A stretch of 64,000 bases of DNA from Pseudoips prasinana. Lineage: Eukaryota; Arthropoda; Insecta; Lepidoptera; Nolidae. The translations under genes and the position numbers were made by a program. A model generated the notes under the pieces. It ran no database searches and had not been told where the DNA came from. It was given only the letters and a program-made list of their open reading frames with translations. The stretch's first letter is position 1. Every line of letters starts with the position of its first letter. Location of the stretch: assembly GCA_951640165.1 (NCBI GenBank), contig OX621255.1, positions 31,594,001 to 31,658,000 of the forward strand, written 5' to 3'. Shown here in pieces: positions 1-9,905 of the stretch.

Positions 1-351
1 TAAAATATTCCTCTAATAAGGGCAAGTGTACTTAAACATTAACAGAATGTTAATGACCGTATATATTATGTAACTCATAACAAATTACATTCAGTCGTAA
101 ACTCCAGCGCCGGTGACAAGTCATATCATTGACTTAATCTAACTCCGTAACCATTGTGGGCAGTCCTTTTGTTGGGACAATGGTACAAACAGGCCCTTGA
201 TAACAATGGACATTATGTTTAAGCATAACAAGGTATTATATGCACCACTTGGCATTATAACAAGGCTATTATATAGGGCTTAAAATTTAAAGGAATTTCG
301 AAGAAGTCAGTTCATAGTTATATATTCATATAGAATGTTTTGCATATAAAT
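1..351. other. No recognisable feature
   Basis: AT-rich sequence with no credible coding frame and no repeat that I could match elsewhere in the window. Confidence 0.5.
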
Positions 352-412
352 ATTTTAGGACAACTAACATACTGCCATCGGATCCCAGACTATGGCAATC
401 AGACAACTGATA
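352..412 (-). repeat. SINE-3 tail fragment
   Basis: Resembles the 3' half of SINE-3 in reverse: words such as GGACAACTAACATACTGCC and GATCCCAGACTATGG match the better copies near 37 kb and 60.7 kb. The tRNA-like head is missing. Confidence 0.45.
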
Positions 413-441
413 TATAAATATATATATATATATATATACTT
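409..441. repeat. (TA)n microsatellite
   Basis: Uninterrupted alternating TA tract directly after the SINE fragment. Confidence 0.85.
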
Positions 442-454
442 ATTTATTTATGCA

Positions 455-545
455 TCCTACTAATATTATAAACGCGAAAGTTTGTAAGTATGGATGAATG
501 GATGTTTGTAACTCTTTCACGTAAAAACTGAGTGGATTTTAATTA
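455..545 (+). mobile_element. Helitron 5'-end fragment
   Basis: Begins TCCTACTAATATTATAAA and continues into GCGAAAGTTTGT, the 5' end shared with copies near 966, 50657 and 50987. It has no 3' hairpin and is probably truncated. Confidence 0.5.
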
Positions 546-560
546 ACCTTTACAATTATA

Positions 561-813
561 TCTATACATATAATAAAATCATAGGAATGTCAAAACTATA
601 CATTGAATATTTTTTAAAAAGGATACTTGGTGCGTGATCTACAATTGATATCGAAGCCAAAAATATAGTTTTTAGAATTTTTGTCTGTGTGTCTGTTTGT
701 CTGCATGGATTTACTTCGAATTTTGCTACATATTATCACGCTATTAAATACGGGGGAGGAGCTATGATAATTTATAAAAAAATAACGCGGACAAAACCGC
801 GGGGCACAGCTAG
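561..813 (+). mobile_element. Non-autonomous Helitron, reference copy
   Basis: Starts with TC (TCTATACATATAATAAAAT) and ends with the complementary GCGG and CCGC around ACAAAA, then GGGGCACAGCTAG. The base before is A and the base after is T, as expected for Helitron insertion between A and T without target duplication. There is no coding capacity for a Rep/helicase. Near-identical architecture recurs at 3145, 23336, 29810, 38166, 41198, 50015 and 60777. Confidence 0.8.
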
Positions 814-965
814 TAGCTTATAAATCAGAAAAACACATAGGCTACAATTTATAAAGCTATTGTGTGAATTGTCCAAAATATGAGGATAAGTGTCAAGTAA
901 GTAGGAAAAATCTAGCATCTGCGAGCTATTCCGGCGTGCACTGCATAAACTGCTAGAGGTAGACA

Positions 966-1079
966 TGCTACTATTATTATAAATGCGAAAGTTTGTGAGT
1001 ATACATAGATGGATGGATCTATGTTCGTTACTCTTTTACGCCAAAACTACTTCAACGCGAGTGAAACCGCGGGCACAGA
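966..1079 (+). mobile_element. Short Helitron-like fragment
   Basis: Starts CTACTATTATTATAAATGCG and ends in AACGCGAGTGAAACCGCGGG then CACAGAA. Same style of 5' and 3' sequence as the Helitrons but shorter, with a degraded terminal CTAG. Confidence 0.45.
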
Positions 1080-1151
1080 ATAAAAAGTACTCCGCGGGGC
1101 ACATATTATACATAATATATTCACATACATAATATTTCTAGTATTATATAT

Positions 1152-1268
1152 CAATGACGCCTAGATACATAACAAATAATCGTGCTCATAACCCAAAGAT
1201 TTCTACTGTGTGGATCCCCACACGGTAGAAATCTATCGATAGATATATATCTAGTATCTAGGCGTCAT
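1152..1268. mobile_element. Foldback MITE of about 117 bp
   Basis: Inverted ends ATGACGCCTAGATAC and GTATCTAGGCGTCAT enclose a second, inner hairpin with 16-bp arms (GATTTCTACTGTGTGG, positions 1198-1233). It sits in TA-rich sequence, and the DD41D element begins eight bases later. Confidence 0.6.
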
Positions 1269-1275
1269 ATATATA

Positions 1276-1876
1276 CAGGGTGTCCCAAAACTCAACGTCA
1301 AGCCGAAACGGGGTGACAGGATTGATCATAACCATCACGAGAAAAATCTGAAAAAAAATCTATCCCATGCAGTTTAAAAATTATGGGCATTTTAAGAAAA
1401 ACCTAGAAATTTGATCAAACTGTACCATTTTTCGGTTATTGTGGTTATTCTTTTTTATTTTTGTTCATTTGAACTTTGGAAACGTAATTCTAAATAACAT
1501 TTTTAGAATCCCAATAAAAAATAATGACACAATTGCCTCAAGTTTCCGAGAATTGAGACTATTTGTTAAACTACGAATTTAAAATTTTCAAGATTCGTCG
1601 ACTTTGACAGGCCCTCCTATAAAAAAAATGTACTAGAGTGCCTTGGCAAGTGGCATTAAAAGTTGGCGCATTTAATCAGAATTCTAAAATGGTACAATAC
1701 TTGTTAGTTCCATACAATAGAAAAGAGTAAAAAAATTAAAACCTCAAGTAACCCGATTTTTGCTATCTCATTTTACTCAGTTAAAATGTTTTTAATTCAC
1801 ACAAGCTCTAGGTAGGTTCTTAATTTTAAGACAAAATGATGAGAGAGATGGATAATGGGTATGTTCGCCATGAGTG
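1276..1876. repeat. Left 601-bp terminal inverted repeat
   Basis: Left arm of the DD41D element. It runs from CAGGGTGTCCC to ATGTTCGCCATGAGTG and pairs with 2360-2960 over its whole length, with only scattered mismatches. Confidence 0.8.
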
Positions 1877-1990
1877 AGCGAGACAGATAGTGACGCCACT
1901 TTTACCAAAGTGAAAAAAAGTTAGTAAAATTAGTAAAATAATTAGGTTTGTTGGAATAAAAGTCAGATGATAGAGAAATAACGTTTTTTA

Positions 1991-2362
1991 TTAAAATAAA
2001 TGTTCAAATTGTTTACCATCAGCCTCAATACAAGCCCTACATCTTCTTAAAAAAGATCTACTTATTAGTCGGGCATATCTTCGAGAGTTGATCGCCGCAG
2101 CTGCTTGAGAAATGCGTTCACGCAGGTCGGCTACGTTCTCAATGGGCTTTGAGTAAACTTTTTCTTTGAGAACTCCCCAATAGAAAAAATCCAGGGGATT
2201 TAAATCTGGTGAACGGGCGGGCCACGAGATAGTGCCCGAACGTCCAATCCACCATCCCGGATATTCCTGGTCAAGGAAATCTCTTACTTGCACTGCGAAA
2301 TGCGCTGGGCAGCCATCTTGTTGAAACCACATGTCGCGAAGATCTGCTAGTGGTACGTCCAC
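1991..2362 (-). pseudogene. Mariner-like (DD41D) transposase, C-terminal fragment
   Basis: A 123-codon frame homologous to the end of a DDE transposase that cuts and pastes a TIR element. Visible landmarks are FQQDGCPAHF with the second catalytic Asp at residue 16 and SPDLNPLDFFYWG with the third Asp at residue 58, which leaves 41 residues between them. This spacing matches the DD41D (rosa-like) group of the Tc1/mariner superfamily. The DNA-binding helix-turn-helix region and the first catalytic Asp are absent. The frame opens with GTG exactly where the right inverted repeat starts, so there is no genuine initiation codon. The truncation coincides with the TIR boundary and is structural. Confidence 0.8.
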
Positions 2363-2960
2363 TCATGGCAAACATACCCATTATCCATCTCTCTCATCAT
2401 TTTGCCTTAAAATTAAGAACCTACCTAGAGCTTGTGCGAATTAAAAACATTTTAACTGAGTAAAATCTGATAGCAAAAATCGGGTTACTTGAGGTTTTAA
2501 TTTTTTTACTCTTTTCTATTGTATGGAACTAACAAGTATTGTACCATTTTAGAATTCTGATTAAATGCGCCAACTTTTAATGCTACTTGATAAGGCACTC
2601 TAGTACATTTTTTTTATAGGAGGGCCTGTCAAAGTCGACGAATCTTGAAAATTTTAAATTCGTAGTTTAACAAATAGTCTCAATTCTCGGGAACTTAAGG
2701 CAATTGTGTCATTATTTTTTATTGGGATTCTAGAAATGTTATTTAGGATTACGTTTCTAAAGTTCAAATGAACAAAAATAAAAAATAATAACCACAATAA
2801 CCGAAAAATGGTACAGTTTGATCAAATTTCTAGGTTTTTCTTAAAATGCCCATAATTTTCAAACTGCATGGGATAGATTTTTTTTCAGATTTTTCTCGTG
2901 ATGGTTATGATCAATCCTGTCACCCCGTTTCGGCTTGACGTTGAGTTTTGGGACACCCGG
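2360..2960. repeat. Right 601-bp terminal inverted repeat
   Basis: Partner of 1276-1876. Ends in GAGTTTTGGGACACCCGG followed by TA. Confidence 0.8.
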
Positions 2961-2974
2961 TATAATACTTGATG

Positions 2975-3050
2975 TGCCCCGCGATGAACCCACGAGCTTT
3001 GGCTTAGCAGCCAGGGTCACTAATCATTTGACCAACAGGCCTGTTGTATG
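2975..3050 (-). repeat. Decayed SINE-3 head (tentative)
   Basis: GAACCCACGAGCTTTGGCTT and ACCAACAGGCCTGTTG resemble the reverse complement of the tRNA-like head of SINE-3. Short and degenerate. Confidence 0.3.
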
Positions 3051-3144
3051 GATCGAAAAATTTGTAATGTGTATAGAATATAAATAATGCATGCAATACA
3101 TTTCTGTCAGCTCTAAATAAACCTTACAAACATATTCTGTAACA

Positions 3145-3451
3145 TCTATATTATAACATATAATAAAATCGTAGGAAAGTCTATAGGTATATTGAATATT
3201 TTTTTGAAAGGTTACTTAGGGTGTGATCTTCAATCGATATCGAAGCCAAAAGTATAGTTTTTAGAATTTTTGTCTGTTTGTCTGTATATATGTCTGGGCT
3301 AAACTCAAAAAGTACAGCATGGATTTACTTCGAATTTTGCTTAAATATTACTAAGAGGTCGGGTCAACATATTATCACGCTATCACCTGCGGGGGAGGAC
3401 ATGTGATAATTTATAAAATTTTACGCGGGTAAAACCGCGTGGCACAGCTAG
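3145..3451 (+). mobile_element. Non-autonomous Helitron
   Basis: Same family as 561-813, with a more complete interior (TTGTCTGTTTGTCTG region, GGGTCAACATATTATCACGC, 3' hairpin GCGGGTAAAACCGC and terminal CTAG). The 5' end carries a small insertion (TCTATATTATAACATATAAT). Confidence 0.75.
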
Positions 3452-3452
3452 T

Positions 3453-4262
3453 TTGTAATAAATGAAGTGAACAATTATTATTATTATTCACATTCAAAAC
3501 TGTTAGGCATGTCAAAATGACCCATCTGTCAATGCTCAGTGGGAAACTAACGCTGTGTTCATATAAATTAAATAATAAAAAAAAAAATAAAAAAAATTAA
3601 CCACATAATAAATAAATTACCACTAAAGAATGGTTGTTGATCTGAAATGGGAGATTAACGCTACTTGACACGTACTTCATACTGAAATGAGGTTTAAGAA
3701 AAGGTGTCATTGATATTCTATAAAACTTAATTGACTGTTTCACGCATTTAGGAGTGAATGCCAAAAAAGTCTTTTTTACTTTGTTTGGTTGGTTATTAAA
3801 ACAATATCTTTTCATTTTAACCTCTATATGTGTACATTATAAGTTCTGTAAACATTACCTAATTACTTACTGGCCTCAAATAAATTGCTCTAGTTTATTA
3901 TTCCCAATAAGCACGGTACTAAATAAATAACAAATTATAATAGGCAATAAATATAAAAATTATTCGCGTGTTTAGAAGGACTACGAGCATTTTATTTTCG
4001 GTAGTCACACAATTCGGACCTTGTAATGTGTAGGTAAGAAGGAGCAAACTTCTAAACTGACCCTTCGGATCGTAACCCGTAGGTTTCACGTTTTTCAAAC
4101 GCGCTTTTATCCTATAGAAGAGTTTGGTATTTGTTTGAATCGATACAAACGCGATGCTAACGCGCGTCTGTATCGCTACAAACGCGCGTCAACAGCGCGT
4201 CTAAAAACGTGGTGTGCATAGACCCTTAGTGAAGTTTCTGAACTTGGTAATTTTTATTTAAG
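3453..4262. other. Mostly unassigned sequence
   Basis: No credible gene. 4130-4205 holds short GC-rich inverted words (CGATACAAACGCG, CGCGTCTGTATCG) that could be one end of an unclassified foldback element. The rest is AT-rich and unmatched within the window. Confidence 0.4.
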
Positions 4263-4591
4263 TAAAATAAATAAAATATAAATTAAAAAAGGCTTTTATT
4301 CACGTACACTTTAAAAAACGCGCTTGTAAATAGTCAGAACATGTTTGTAGTAAGTAATATATAATTAATTTATAATTATTTCTAGGTACATATAGATATT
4401 TAGGTACACGGATTGTAGGAAATAATTGACTATAAGAATAATTTTATAACAGTAACGATATTTAACTAACTTAAATTAAGTTATTGTTAAGGATCATGTG
4501 TAGATTTATTATCAAAATTTTAAATTTTAGCTATATTTTTACTACATATTGTCTGAATGATTCTGTCTATATTAAGGTACGAATTAAATGT
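4263..4591 (-). mobile_element. V retroelement 3' fragment
   Basis: V is a repeat seen ten times here. Its sense strand ends ...GTGAATAAAAACCTTTTTT with an AATAAA signal and a T/A-rich tail. This copy is 5'-truncated before the conserved reading frame and ends near GGTACGAATTAAATG. Variable 5' ends with a constant 3' end indicate retroposition. Confidence 0.65.
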
Positions 4592-4592
4592 A

Positions 4593-5384
4593 GTGTATTG
4601 TAAGTGGCTCCCATTATGCTCCTAGCAGTTTATTTGATACAAGTCTATAAAGTTCGTGGATTATTTTTTAATAACAAAGTTATAATATTTAACAAATCAC
4701 TTCGCTGTCAACTTCACGACAAGACTTCGTGCGCAATCATATGTGCTCTTTATCCCTCACTCTAGTTATCATGGAGTGTGATCCCGCATGGGGATTAATG
4801 CTTGACGTGCTGTCCATGGTACGGGATAATACACTAACAAGACCCAGACTTCAGGTTACTACAGGACGATATTACTGGTCAAATATCGTCCTGTAGTAGC
4901 CTGAAGATCCTAATGACAATATTTGATTCGACCCAGGATCTTTGACACGAGTATTTGATGTATTCTAAATTCGATAATATTATCGATTAATTCATAAAAT
5001 ATCGATTTTTGTTTTTGTAATAAAATATCTTGGGACACAGCTAACGCACTGCCATCTGATCCCAAATTAGGCAGAGCCTGTACTATGGCAACCAAAATCA
5101 TACATCCATACTCACATATTTTCGCATTTATAATATTAGTAGGAAGAAATATAATATATATATAATATGTAACAGTATTAGCGAATTCTTGTTATCCAAA
5201 CCAATGTGATCAGTAGTTATAAGAATTGTAACTTTGGCAATTGAAATAAATCAGACGGGGTGTTGGTACTTGGTACCACTCCCGGATTCACTGATCTTTT
5301 TAGTTTTATTCAAACCCCAGTAAAGGACCCTAGTCCTAGGGTTCTTCAGGGTGTTTTTTACTTCTTCACGCAAAAGCTACCATT
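4593..5384. other. Unassigned stretch with hairpin and small repeat fragments
   Basis: Contains a hairpin at 4849-4906, a SINE-3 tail fragment at 5028-5100 on the minus strand (GATCCCAAATTAGGCAGAGC), and a reversed Helitron 5' fragment at 5103-5145. No gene seen. Confidence 0.45.
4849..4906. repeat. Hairpin with 25-bp arms
   Basis: CTTCAGGTTACTACAGGACG... pairs with its complement after an 8-nt loop, with one mismatch. It could be a small MITE or a relic of fold-back synthesis. Confidence 0.7.
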
Positions 5385-6181
5385 ATTTAACCACGCGACG
5401 GTAACACTTTTATGTGATGAACTAAATTCTGACTAACTTGTGTTAAGAGCCATTTCACAAAATGATTACGCTCGCGCCGCGCGCCGTACTAATTGGCGCC
5501 CACTCGCTCGTGTATCGTAATTTATTGTAGTTTAAACTGATGTTCAAATCGATATTATGGCAAATTAATTGCAAATATTTAAAAAAACTGTAGAATTCGA
5601 TTCTACAAAGAACATAGTTTATTTTGGTATAATTTTATTTTAGTAATTACGCTTTATTTAAACCAAAAATCAATATGAAATTTAAAAAAAAAAACTTAAA
5701 ATTGGTGTAAGGATTTATTTTTTTACTAATTAATGGTAACAAAATTCAAGAATATGTTACATTAAACGACGAATAAAATATATGTCTCATGCTGAATGTA
5801 TGTTTTTAGCTTAGTTTATAAGTATTATTGCTAGATACAGGACTTTGAAATTAACTCTGCGGCGATTTTTCATTAAAATGGTTGTGGGAGATGAATCACT
5901 ACAGAATAAGCAAATTTTTTTTGGTAAATGTGATACATTAAACGTCAACAAAAACGATTTTTCTATATTAAACATGTATTCAATAATTTCTGGGTATTAC
6001 TTAAGATGGTAATATAGGAGCCCAAAATCTTAGAAATTCGCGCGAAAACGTGAAATGGCTCTTAATAGGAAGGGACTACGCCCATGAAGTTTAAACGGAA
6101 ACCTAATCGTTATTAAAGTAAAACATCTTAAAGCACACTTTACTAAGGAAGTAAGCTGGTAAAGGCGTGACGAGAGCGTTA
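5385..6181 (+). repeat. Repeat P copy, interrupted by a TTAA MITE
   Basis: P begins AACCACGCGACGGTAACAC and continues to GGTAAAGGCGTGACGAGAGC. An uninterrupted direct copy lies at 7799-7975, and an inverted partial copy at 7208-7331. Here P is split at TTAA by the MITE at 5447-6061, then runs into V at 6182. Confidence 0.65.
5447..6061. mobile_element. 615-bp MITE with TTAA target duplication
   Basis: Terminal inverted repeats GAGCCATTTCAC (12 bp) are flanked by TTAA at 5443-5446 and 6062-6065. The unoccupied equivalent in the P copy near 7855 has a single TTAA, which confirms the insertion. No transposase. A TTAA target is typical of piggyBac-type transposases, but these ends do not begin CCC and do not match the piggyBac element at 16.2 kb. 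Confidence 0.75.
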
Positions 6182-6519
6182 AATAAATAAATAAAATAAA
6201 AAAGGTTTTTATTCACGTAGACTTTAAAAAAGCGCTTGTAAATAGTCGTAACATGTTTGTAGTAATATAGTTGTATACATTATTATTTCTAATAACATAG
6301 ATATTTAGGTACACATTGCATGAAAACATTTATAAAATTTATTTTATTATAGCAGTGATATTTAGCTAGTTCGTATCAAGTTATTGTCAAGAGATTATGT
6401 TTAATTATCTAGTTTAAGTCTAATATTTTTACTACATATTGTCTATGGTTCTGTCTATATTAAGGTATTATTATTATGACGGACCTTGTGTTAATAACGA
6501 CGGTCGCGCTTTAATGCTA
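6182..6519 (-). mobile_element. V retroelement copy
   Basis: Antisense on the plus strand: begins with the A/T-rich tail and AGGTTTTTATTCACGTAGAC and ends in GCGCTTTAATGCTACCAC. Forms part of the left arm of the palindrome. Confidence 0.65.
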
Positions 6520-6775
6520 CCACATACAGATACACATTATACAGAGATAGAGAGTTAAGTATCGTATATTAGTTACGTTTCAAGTTTTACTTCATTCGTG
6601 TGGTCTAAAGCACATTTTTTATGTTTACCGTTATTATGGTAAGGAGTGAAACTTGAAACGTAACTGGCTATGAGAGAAAGAGAAAAAATGTATGCTCACA
6701 CACTCACACAATGTATGCCCCTACCGTAATATACGATACTTAACTCTCTATCTCTGTATAATGTGTATCTGTATG

Positions 6776-7145
6776 TGGTAGCATTAAAGCGCGACCGTCG
6801 TTATTAACACAAGGTCCGCCATAATAATAACATTTAATTCGTACCTTAATATAGACAGAACCATTCGACAATATGTAGTAAACTATAGCTAAAATTTGAA
6901 ATTTTGATAATTAAACCTACACAAGATCCTTGACAATAACTTAATTTAAGTTAGTTAAATATCGTTACTGTTATAAAATAAATCTTATTGTAAATTATTT
7001 CCTACAATCCGTTTACCTAAATATCTATATGTACCTGGAAATAATTATAAATTAATTATATATTACTACGAATATATTCTGACTATTTACAGGCGCTTTT
7101 TTGAAGTCTACGTGAATAAAAACCTTTTTATTTTATTTTATTTAT
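6776..7145 (+). mobile_element. V retroelement copy
   Basis: Runs from GGTAGCATTAAAGCGCGACC to the AATAAAAACC tail. Right-arm counterpart of 6182-6519 in opposite orientation. Confidence 0.65.
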
Positions 7146-7331
7146 ATCTTCACTATCCTTCTTCACTATTCTTAACTTGCGTCAACCTCGCTTGATCATA
7201 CTTTGTAACGCTCTCATCACTCCTTTACCAGCTTACTTGCTAGGTGAAGTGAGCGTTAAGATGTTTTACTTTAATAACGATTAGGTTTCCGTTTAAACTT
7301 CATGGGCGTAGTCCCTTCCTATTAACATAAG

Positions 7332-7727
7332 TTAATTTGAGTTTGTTTCGTTGGGTCTTCTCAGTTGGGGCGCATTGGATCCGGTGGTAGCATTAAAGCG
7401 CGACCGTCGTTATTAACACAAGGTCCGTCATAATAATAATACCTTAATATAGACAGAACCATTGACAATATGTAGTAAAAATATTAGACTTAAACTAGAT
7501 AATTAAACATAATCTCTTGACAATAACTTGATACGAGCTAGCTGAATATCAATGCTATAATAAAATAAATTTTATAAATGTTTTCATACAATGTGTACCT
7601 AAATATCTATGTTACTAGAAATAATAATGTTTACAACTATATTACTACAAACATGTTCTGACTATTTACAAGCGCTTTTTTAAAGTCTACGTGAATAAAA
7701 ACCTTTTTTATTTATTTATTTATTTAT
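7332..7727 (+). mobile_element. V retroelement copy interrupting repeat P
   Basis: Starts TTGAGTTTGTTTCGTTGGG, includes GGCGCATTGGATCCGG and GCGACCGTCGTTATTAACAC, and ends in AATAAAAACC plus an (ATTT)n tail. It replaces the expected continuation of the inverted P copy ending at 7331. Confidence 0.65.
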
Positions 7728-7798
7728 TCTTATGCCAATAATTTTACCCCCAGTTACTTCAAATATTAGCCATTATATTATAGAGGTTAAATATTTGT

Positions 7799-8205
7799 GT
7801 AACCACGCGACGGTAACACTTTTAAGTGATGAACTAAATTCTGATTAACTTATGTTAATAGGAAGGGACTACGCCCATGAAGTTTAAAAGGAAACGTAAT
7901 TGTTATTAAAGTAAAACATCTTAACGCACACTTCACTTAGGAAGTAAGCTGGTAAAGGCGTGACGAGAGCGTAACTGACAATGTGATCGGGCGAGAAGAA
8001 CGGAAGTTGAGAGGCAGATAAAAGTTAGTGAAAATGGAGAGTTATGTTTTGTATATTACTGTAGGGGCTAGATAGAAGGGTGCAACCATAAATTTTTTCT
8101 TTCTGTCTCTCATAGCCAGCTGCGTTTGAAGTTTTACTACATTTGTGTGGTCTAAAGTATTTTTATTTATGTTTACCGTTATTGCGGTAAGCGGCACAAA
8201 ATACG
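7799..8205 (+). repeat. Uninterrupted repeat P with MITE-B sequence
   Basis: Provides the reference for the interrupted copy at 5385. After GAGCGTAAC it continues into MITE-B-like sequence (CGGAAGTTGAGAGGCAG, CTCTCATAGCCAGC, AAGTTTTACTAC). This suggests P and MITE-B are parts of one larger element or have long been adjacent. Confidence 0.6.
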
Positions 8206-8439
8206 AACAGTAAAGACCTTATTACTATGTTTAATAATAATTGTTTTGAAAGCATAGAACTGACTGACTGATAAATATAAATTTATTACACGTTCCAAAT
8301 GCAGCATGCAAGCAGAATTTTCAACATCTGTTGACAAACAACTGATTTATCGTGAAGCACATAAACAAAAATATCTTATAGTCGAATTGATATCCTCTTC
8401 TTTCTAAAGGCTGTTAAGAACATAGGACTGACTTCAAAT

Positions 8440-8483
8440 TATAGGTCAGTGTCCAGCAGTCGTCTGATATGATGATGATGATG
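8440..8483 (+). mobile_element. RTE-type 3' tail fragment
   Basis: GTCCAGCAGTCGTCTGATAT then (GATGAT)n. Only the last 40 bases of an RTE or RTE-tailed repeat remain. Confidence 0.5.
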
Positions 8484-8577
8484 CGATATTAAAAAACCAA
8501 GAACGAGGAATAAGGGTTATATATTTTACTTGTATTCCAGAACCATTGTCTTCAATATTCATTAATTCGTAATAAAA

Positions 8578-8662
8578 AATAAGTTTAAGTGAGCCCTTCA
8601 AAAAATGTTTCCGTGGTTTCAGGAAACATTTTTTTGAAGGACTGACTTAGTTTAAACTTATT
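8578..8662. repeat. Hairpin with about 35-bp arms
   Basis: AATAAGTTTAAGTGAGCC and CTTCAAAAAATGTTTCC pair with their complements across a loop of about 9 nt, with a few mismatches in the right arm. Confidence 0.65.
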
Positions 8663-8934
8663 TTCACCTACTTTAATCAAGAAAATACCTCTATCCAATA
8701 TATTGTTTAAGTTGTAGGACTACGCCCATTATTAAAACACTCGTGATCACATTCGTGATCATAATTCACAGTGAAATTACGAATACCAACGTAACGTGCA
8801 AAGAATATAATTTTGCAAACATGTTCATATACTCCAGCATGGCTACCGAAAATTTGGGTGAAGCTTGTTAGTCTATTTTAGTAATATGAGTCTCGTGAGT
8901 GGAACACATTAATTTCTTCTATACTTTACCATAA

Positions 8935-9080
8935 GGGCTGTGGCTCCCAGAGTGTCGGAGTTGTTTAAGCCGCTTAGTAGGCTTTAGTAGTCAATGACAG
9001 TCGTCTAACAACACTCAGAAATATCACTACTTTGGCGGTTCCCCATCTAAACAGTTACCGCCTCAGAGCATGTGGTTACC
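8935..9080 (+). repeat. Family D repeat
   Basis: Words GTCGGAGTTGTTTAAGCCGC and CTCAGAAATATCACTAC align with copies at 12968, 34625 and, in reverse, 48060. Non-coding and of unknown class. Confidence 0.45.
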
Positions 9081-9309
9081 GCATATGACAGTGGTTTTTA
9101 AACCTAACCCATCAAGTAAAGAATCCAAGAATATATTTTACTAAATTTGGCCAGTCATTTATGAGTAATTTAGTGACAAACACACCGACAAAATTATGAA
9201 CAACCCATGAGACTGAGCTAAACAAAGAAAACCAGTTTGTGAAATGCAAAATATATTTTGCTCCCCATACCAAATGCAGCTACGTCAGCACGTCGTAGCT
9301 ACTGAAAAA

Positions 9310-9520
9310 TTGCCTTTATTTAAATATTTATTTCTAAATGTAAAATTACATTGTACAGACGCCAGCACATCCATCTGTCAAACTTCTTTCATAGATTTTC
9401 AACTTTATCACATAAGCATAAGGTTCACTTTAAATTGGGGAAATTTGACAGATTGTGGTAGCTTGATGTGCTGGCGTCTGTACTTAAATGTGTTAATTTA
9501 GAGCGACTCAATCCCAGATA
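9310..9520 (-). mobile_element. LINE 3' tail split by MITE-A
   Basis: AAATATTTATTTCTAAATG and TTAATTTAGAGCGACTCAAT match the uninterrupted LINE tail at 40130-40190. MITE-A (9356-9480) divides it at a TA. Confidence 0.6.
9356..9480. mobile_element. MITE-A copy with proven TA target site
   Basis: MITE-A is an imperfect palindrome of about 135 bp with ends CAGACGCCAGCACATC / GATGTGCTGGCGTCTG. Here it is flanked by TA on both sides, and the unoccupied host sequence at 40145-40165 has one TA. Non-coding. TA duplication suggests mobilisation by a Tc1/mariner-type transposase. Confidence 0.8.
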
Positions 9521-9665
9521 CTTGCTTTTCACGCCGCAGCTGCGCAGGTCGTGGGTACGATTCCCACCTAGTATATATTGGTGTGAATGAACGTGTCCGT
9601 TTGTCTCCAGAATCCGGGTAATATCTATACATATTCATCGCCGCCGATCACTTATAAATTGGTGG
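9505..9665 (+). repeat. SINE-3 head fragment
   Basis: CGTGGGTACGATTCCCACC is a tRNA-like B-box region. It is followed by GTGTGAATGAACGTGTC, as in SINE-3. The tail is missing. Confidence 0.45.
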
Positions 9666-9671
9666 GAGACC

Positions 9672-9905
9672 AAAATAAAATAAATAAAATAAAAAAGGTT
9701 TTTACCCACGTAGACTTTAAAAATGCGCTTGTAAATAGTCAAAACATGTTTGTAGTAATACAATTATTATTTCTAGTTACTTATTACAGATATTTAGGTA
9801 CACGGAATGTTAAAACATTTATACACTTTATTTTATAATGGTAGTGATATTTAGCTAGCTTGTATTAAGTTATTGTCAAGGAAATTATGTTTAGGTTTAA
9901 TTATT
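9672..9905 (-). mobile_element. V retroelement 3' fragment
   Basis: A/T tail, AAAAAGGTTTTTACCCACG and the following constant V sequence. 5'-truncated near GTTTAGGTTTAATTAT. Confidence 0.6.

Larger units (their letters stand above)
1276..2960 (-). mobile_element. DD41D mariner-like element with 601-bp terminal inverted repeats
   Basis: A 1685-bp element bounded by TA on both sides (1274-1275 and 2961-2962), the target duplication of the IS630-Tc1-mariner superfamily. The ends read CAGGGTGTCCCAAAACTCAA in opposite orientations. The inverted repeats are long, 1276-1876 and 2360-2960, and look about 98% alike by eye. They leave a 483-bp centre holding the C-terminal part of a transposase on the minus strand. 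The rest of the transposase gene is absent, so this copy cannot be autonomous. It probably arose when the upstream half of an intact element was replaced by an inverted copy of its other end. Confidence 0.8.
6064..7324. repeat. 1.26-kb palindrome of nested repeats
   Basis: Left arm order is P (6064-6181), V (6182-6519), then MITE-B sequence to about 6572. The right arm, from about 6729 to 7324, has the same units in reverse order and orientation, with arms close to 590 bp. The central spacer of roughly 155 bp contains a further inverted pair around GTTACGTTTCAAG and CTTGAAACGTAAC. Arms differ by scattered substitutions and small indels; the two V units look like different subtypes. Confidence 0.7.
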
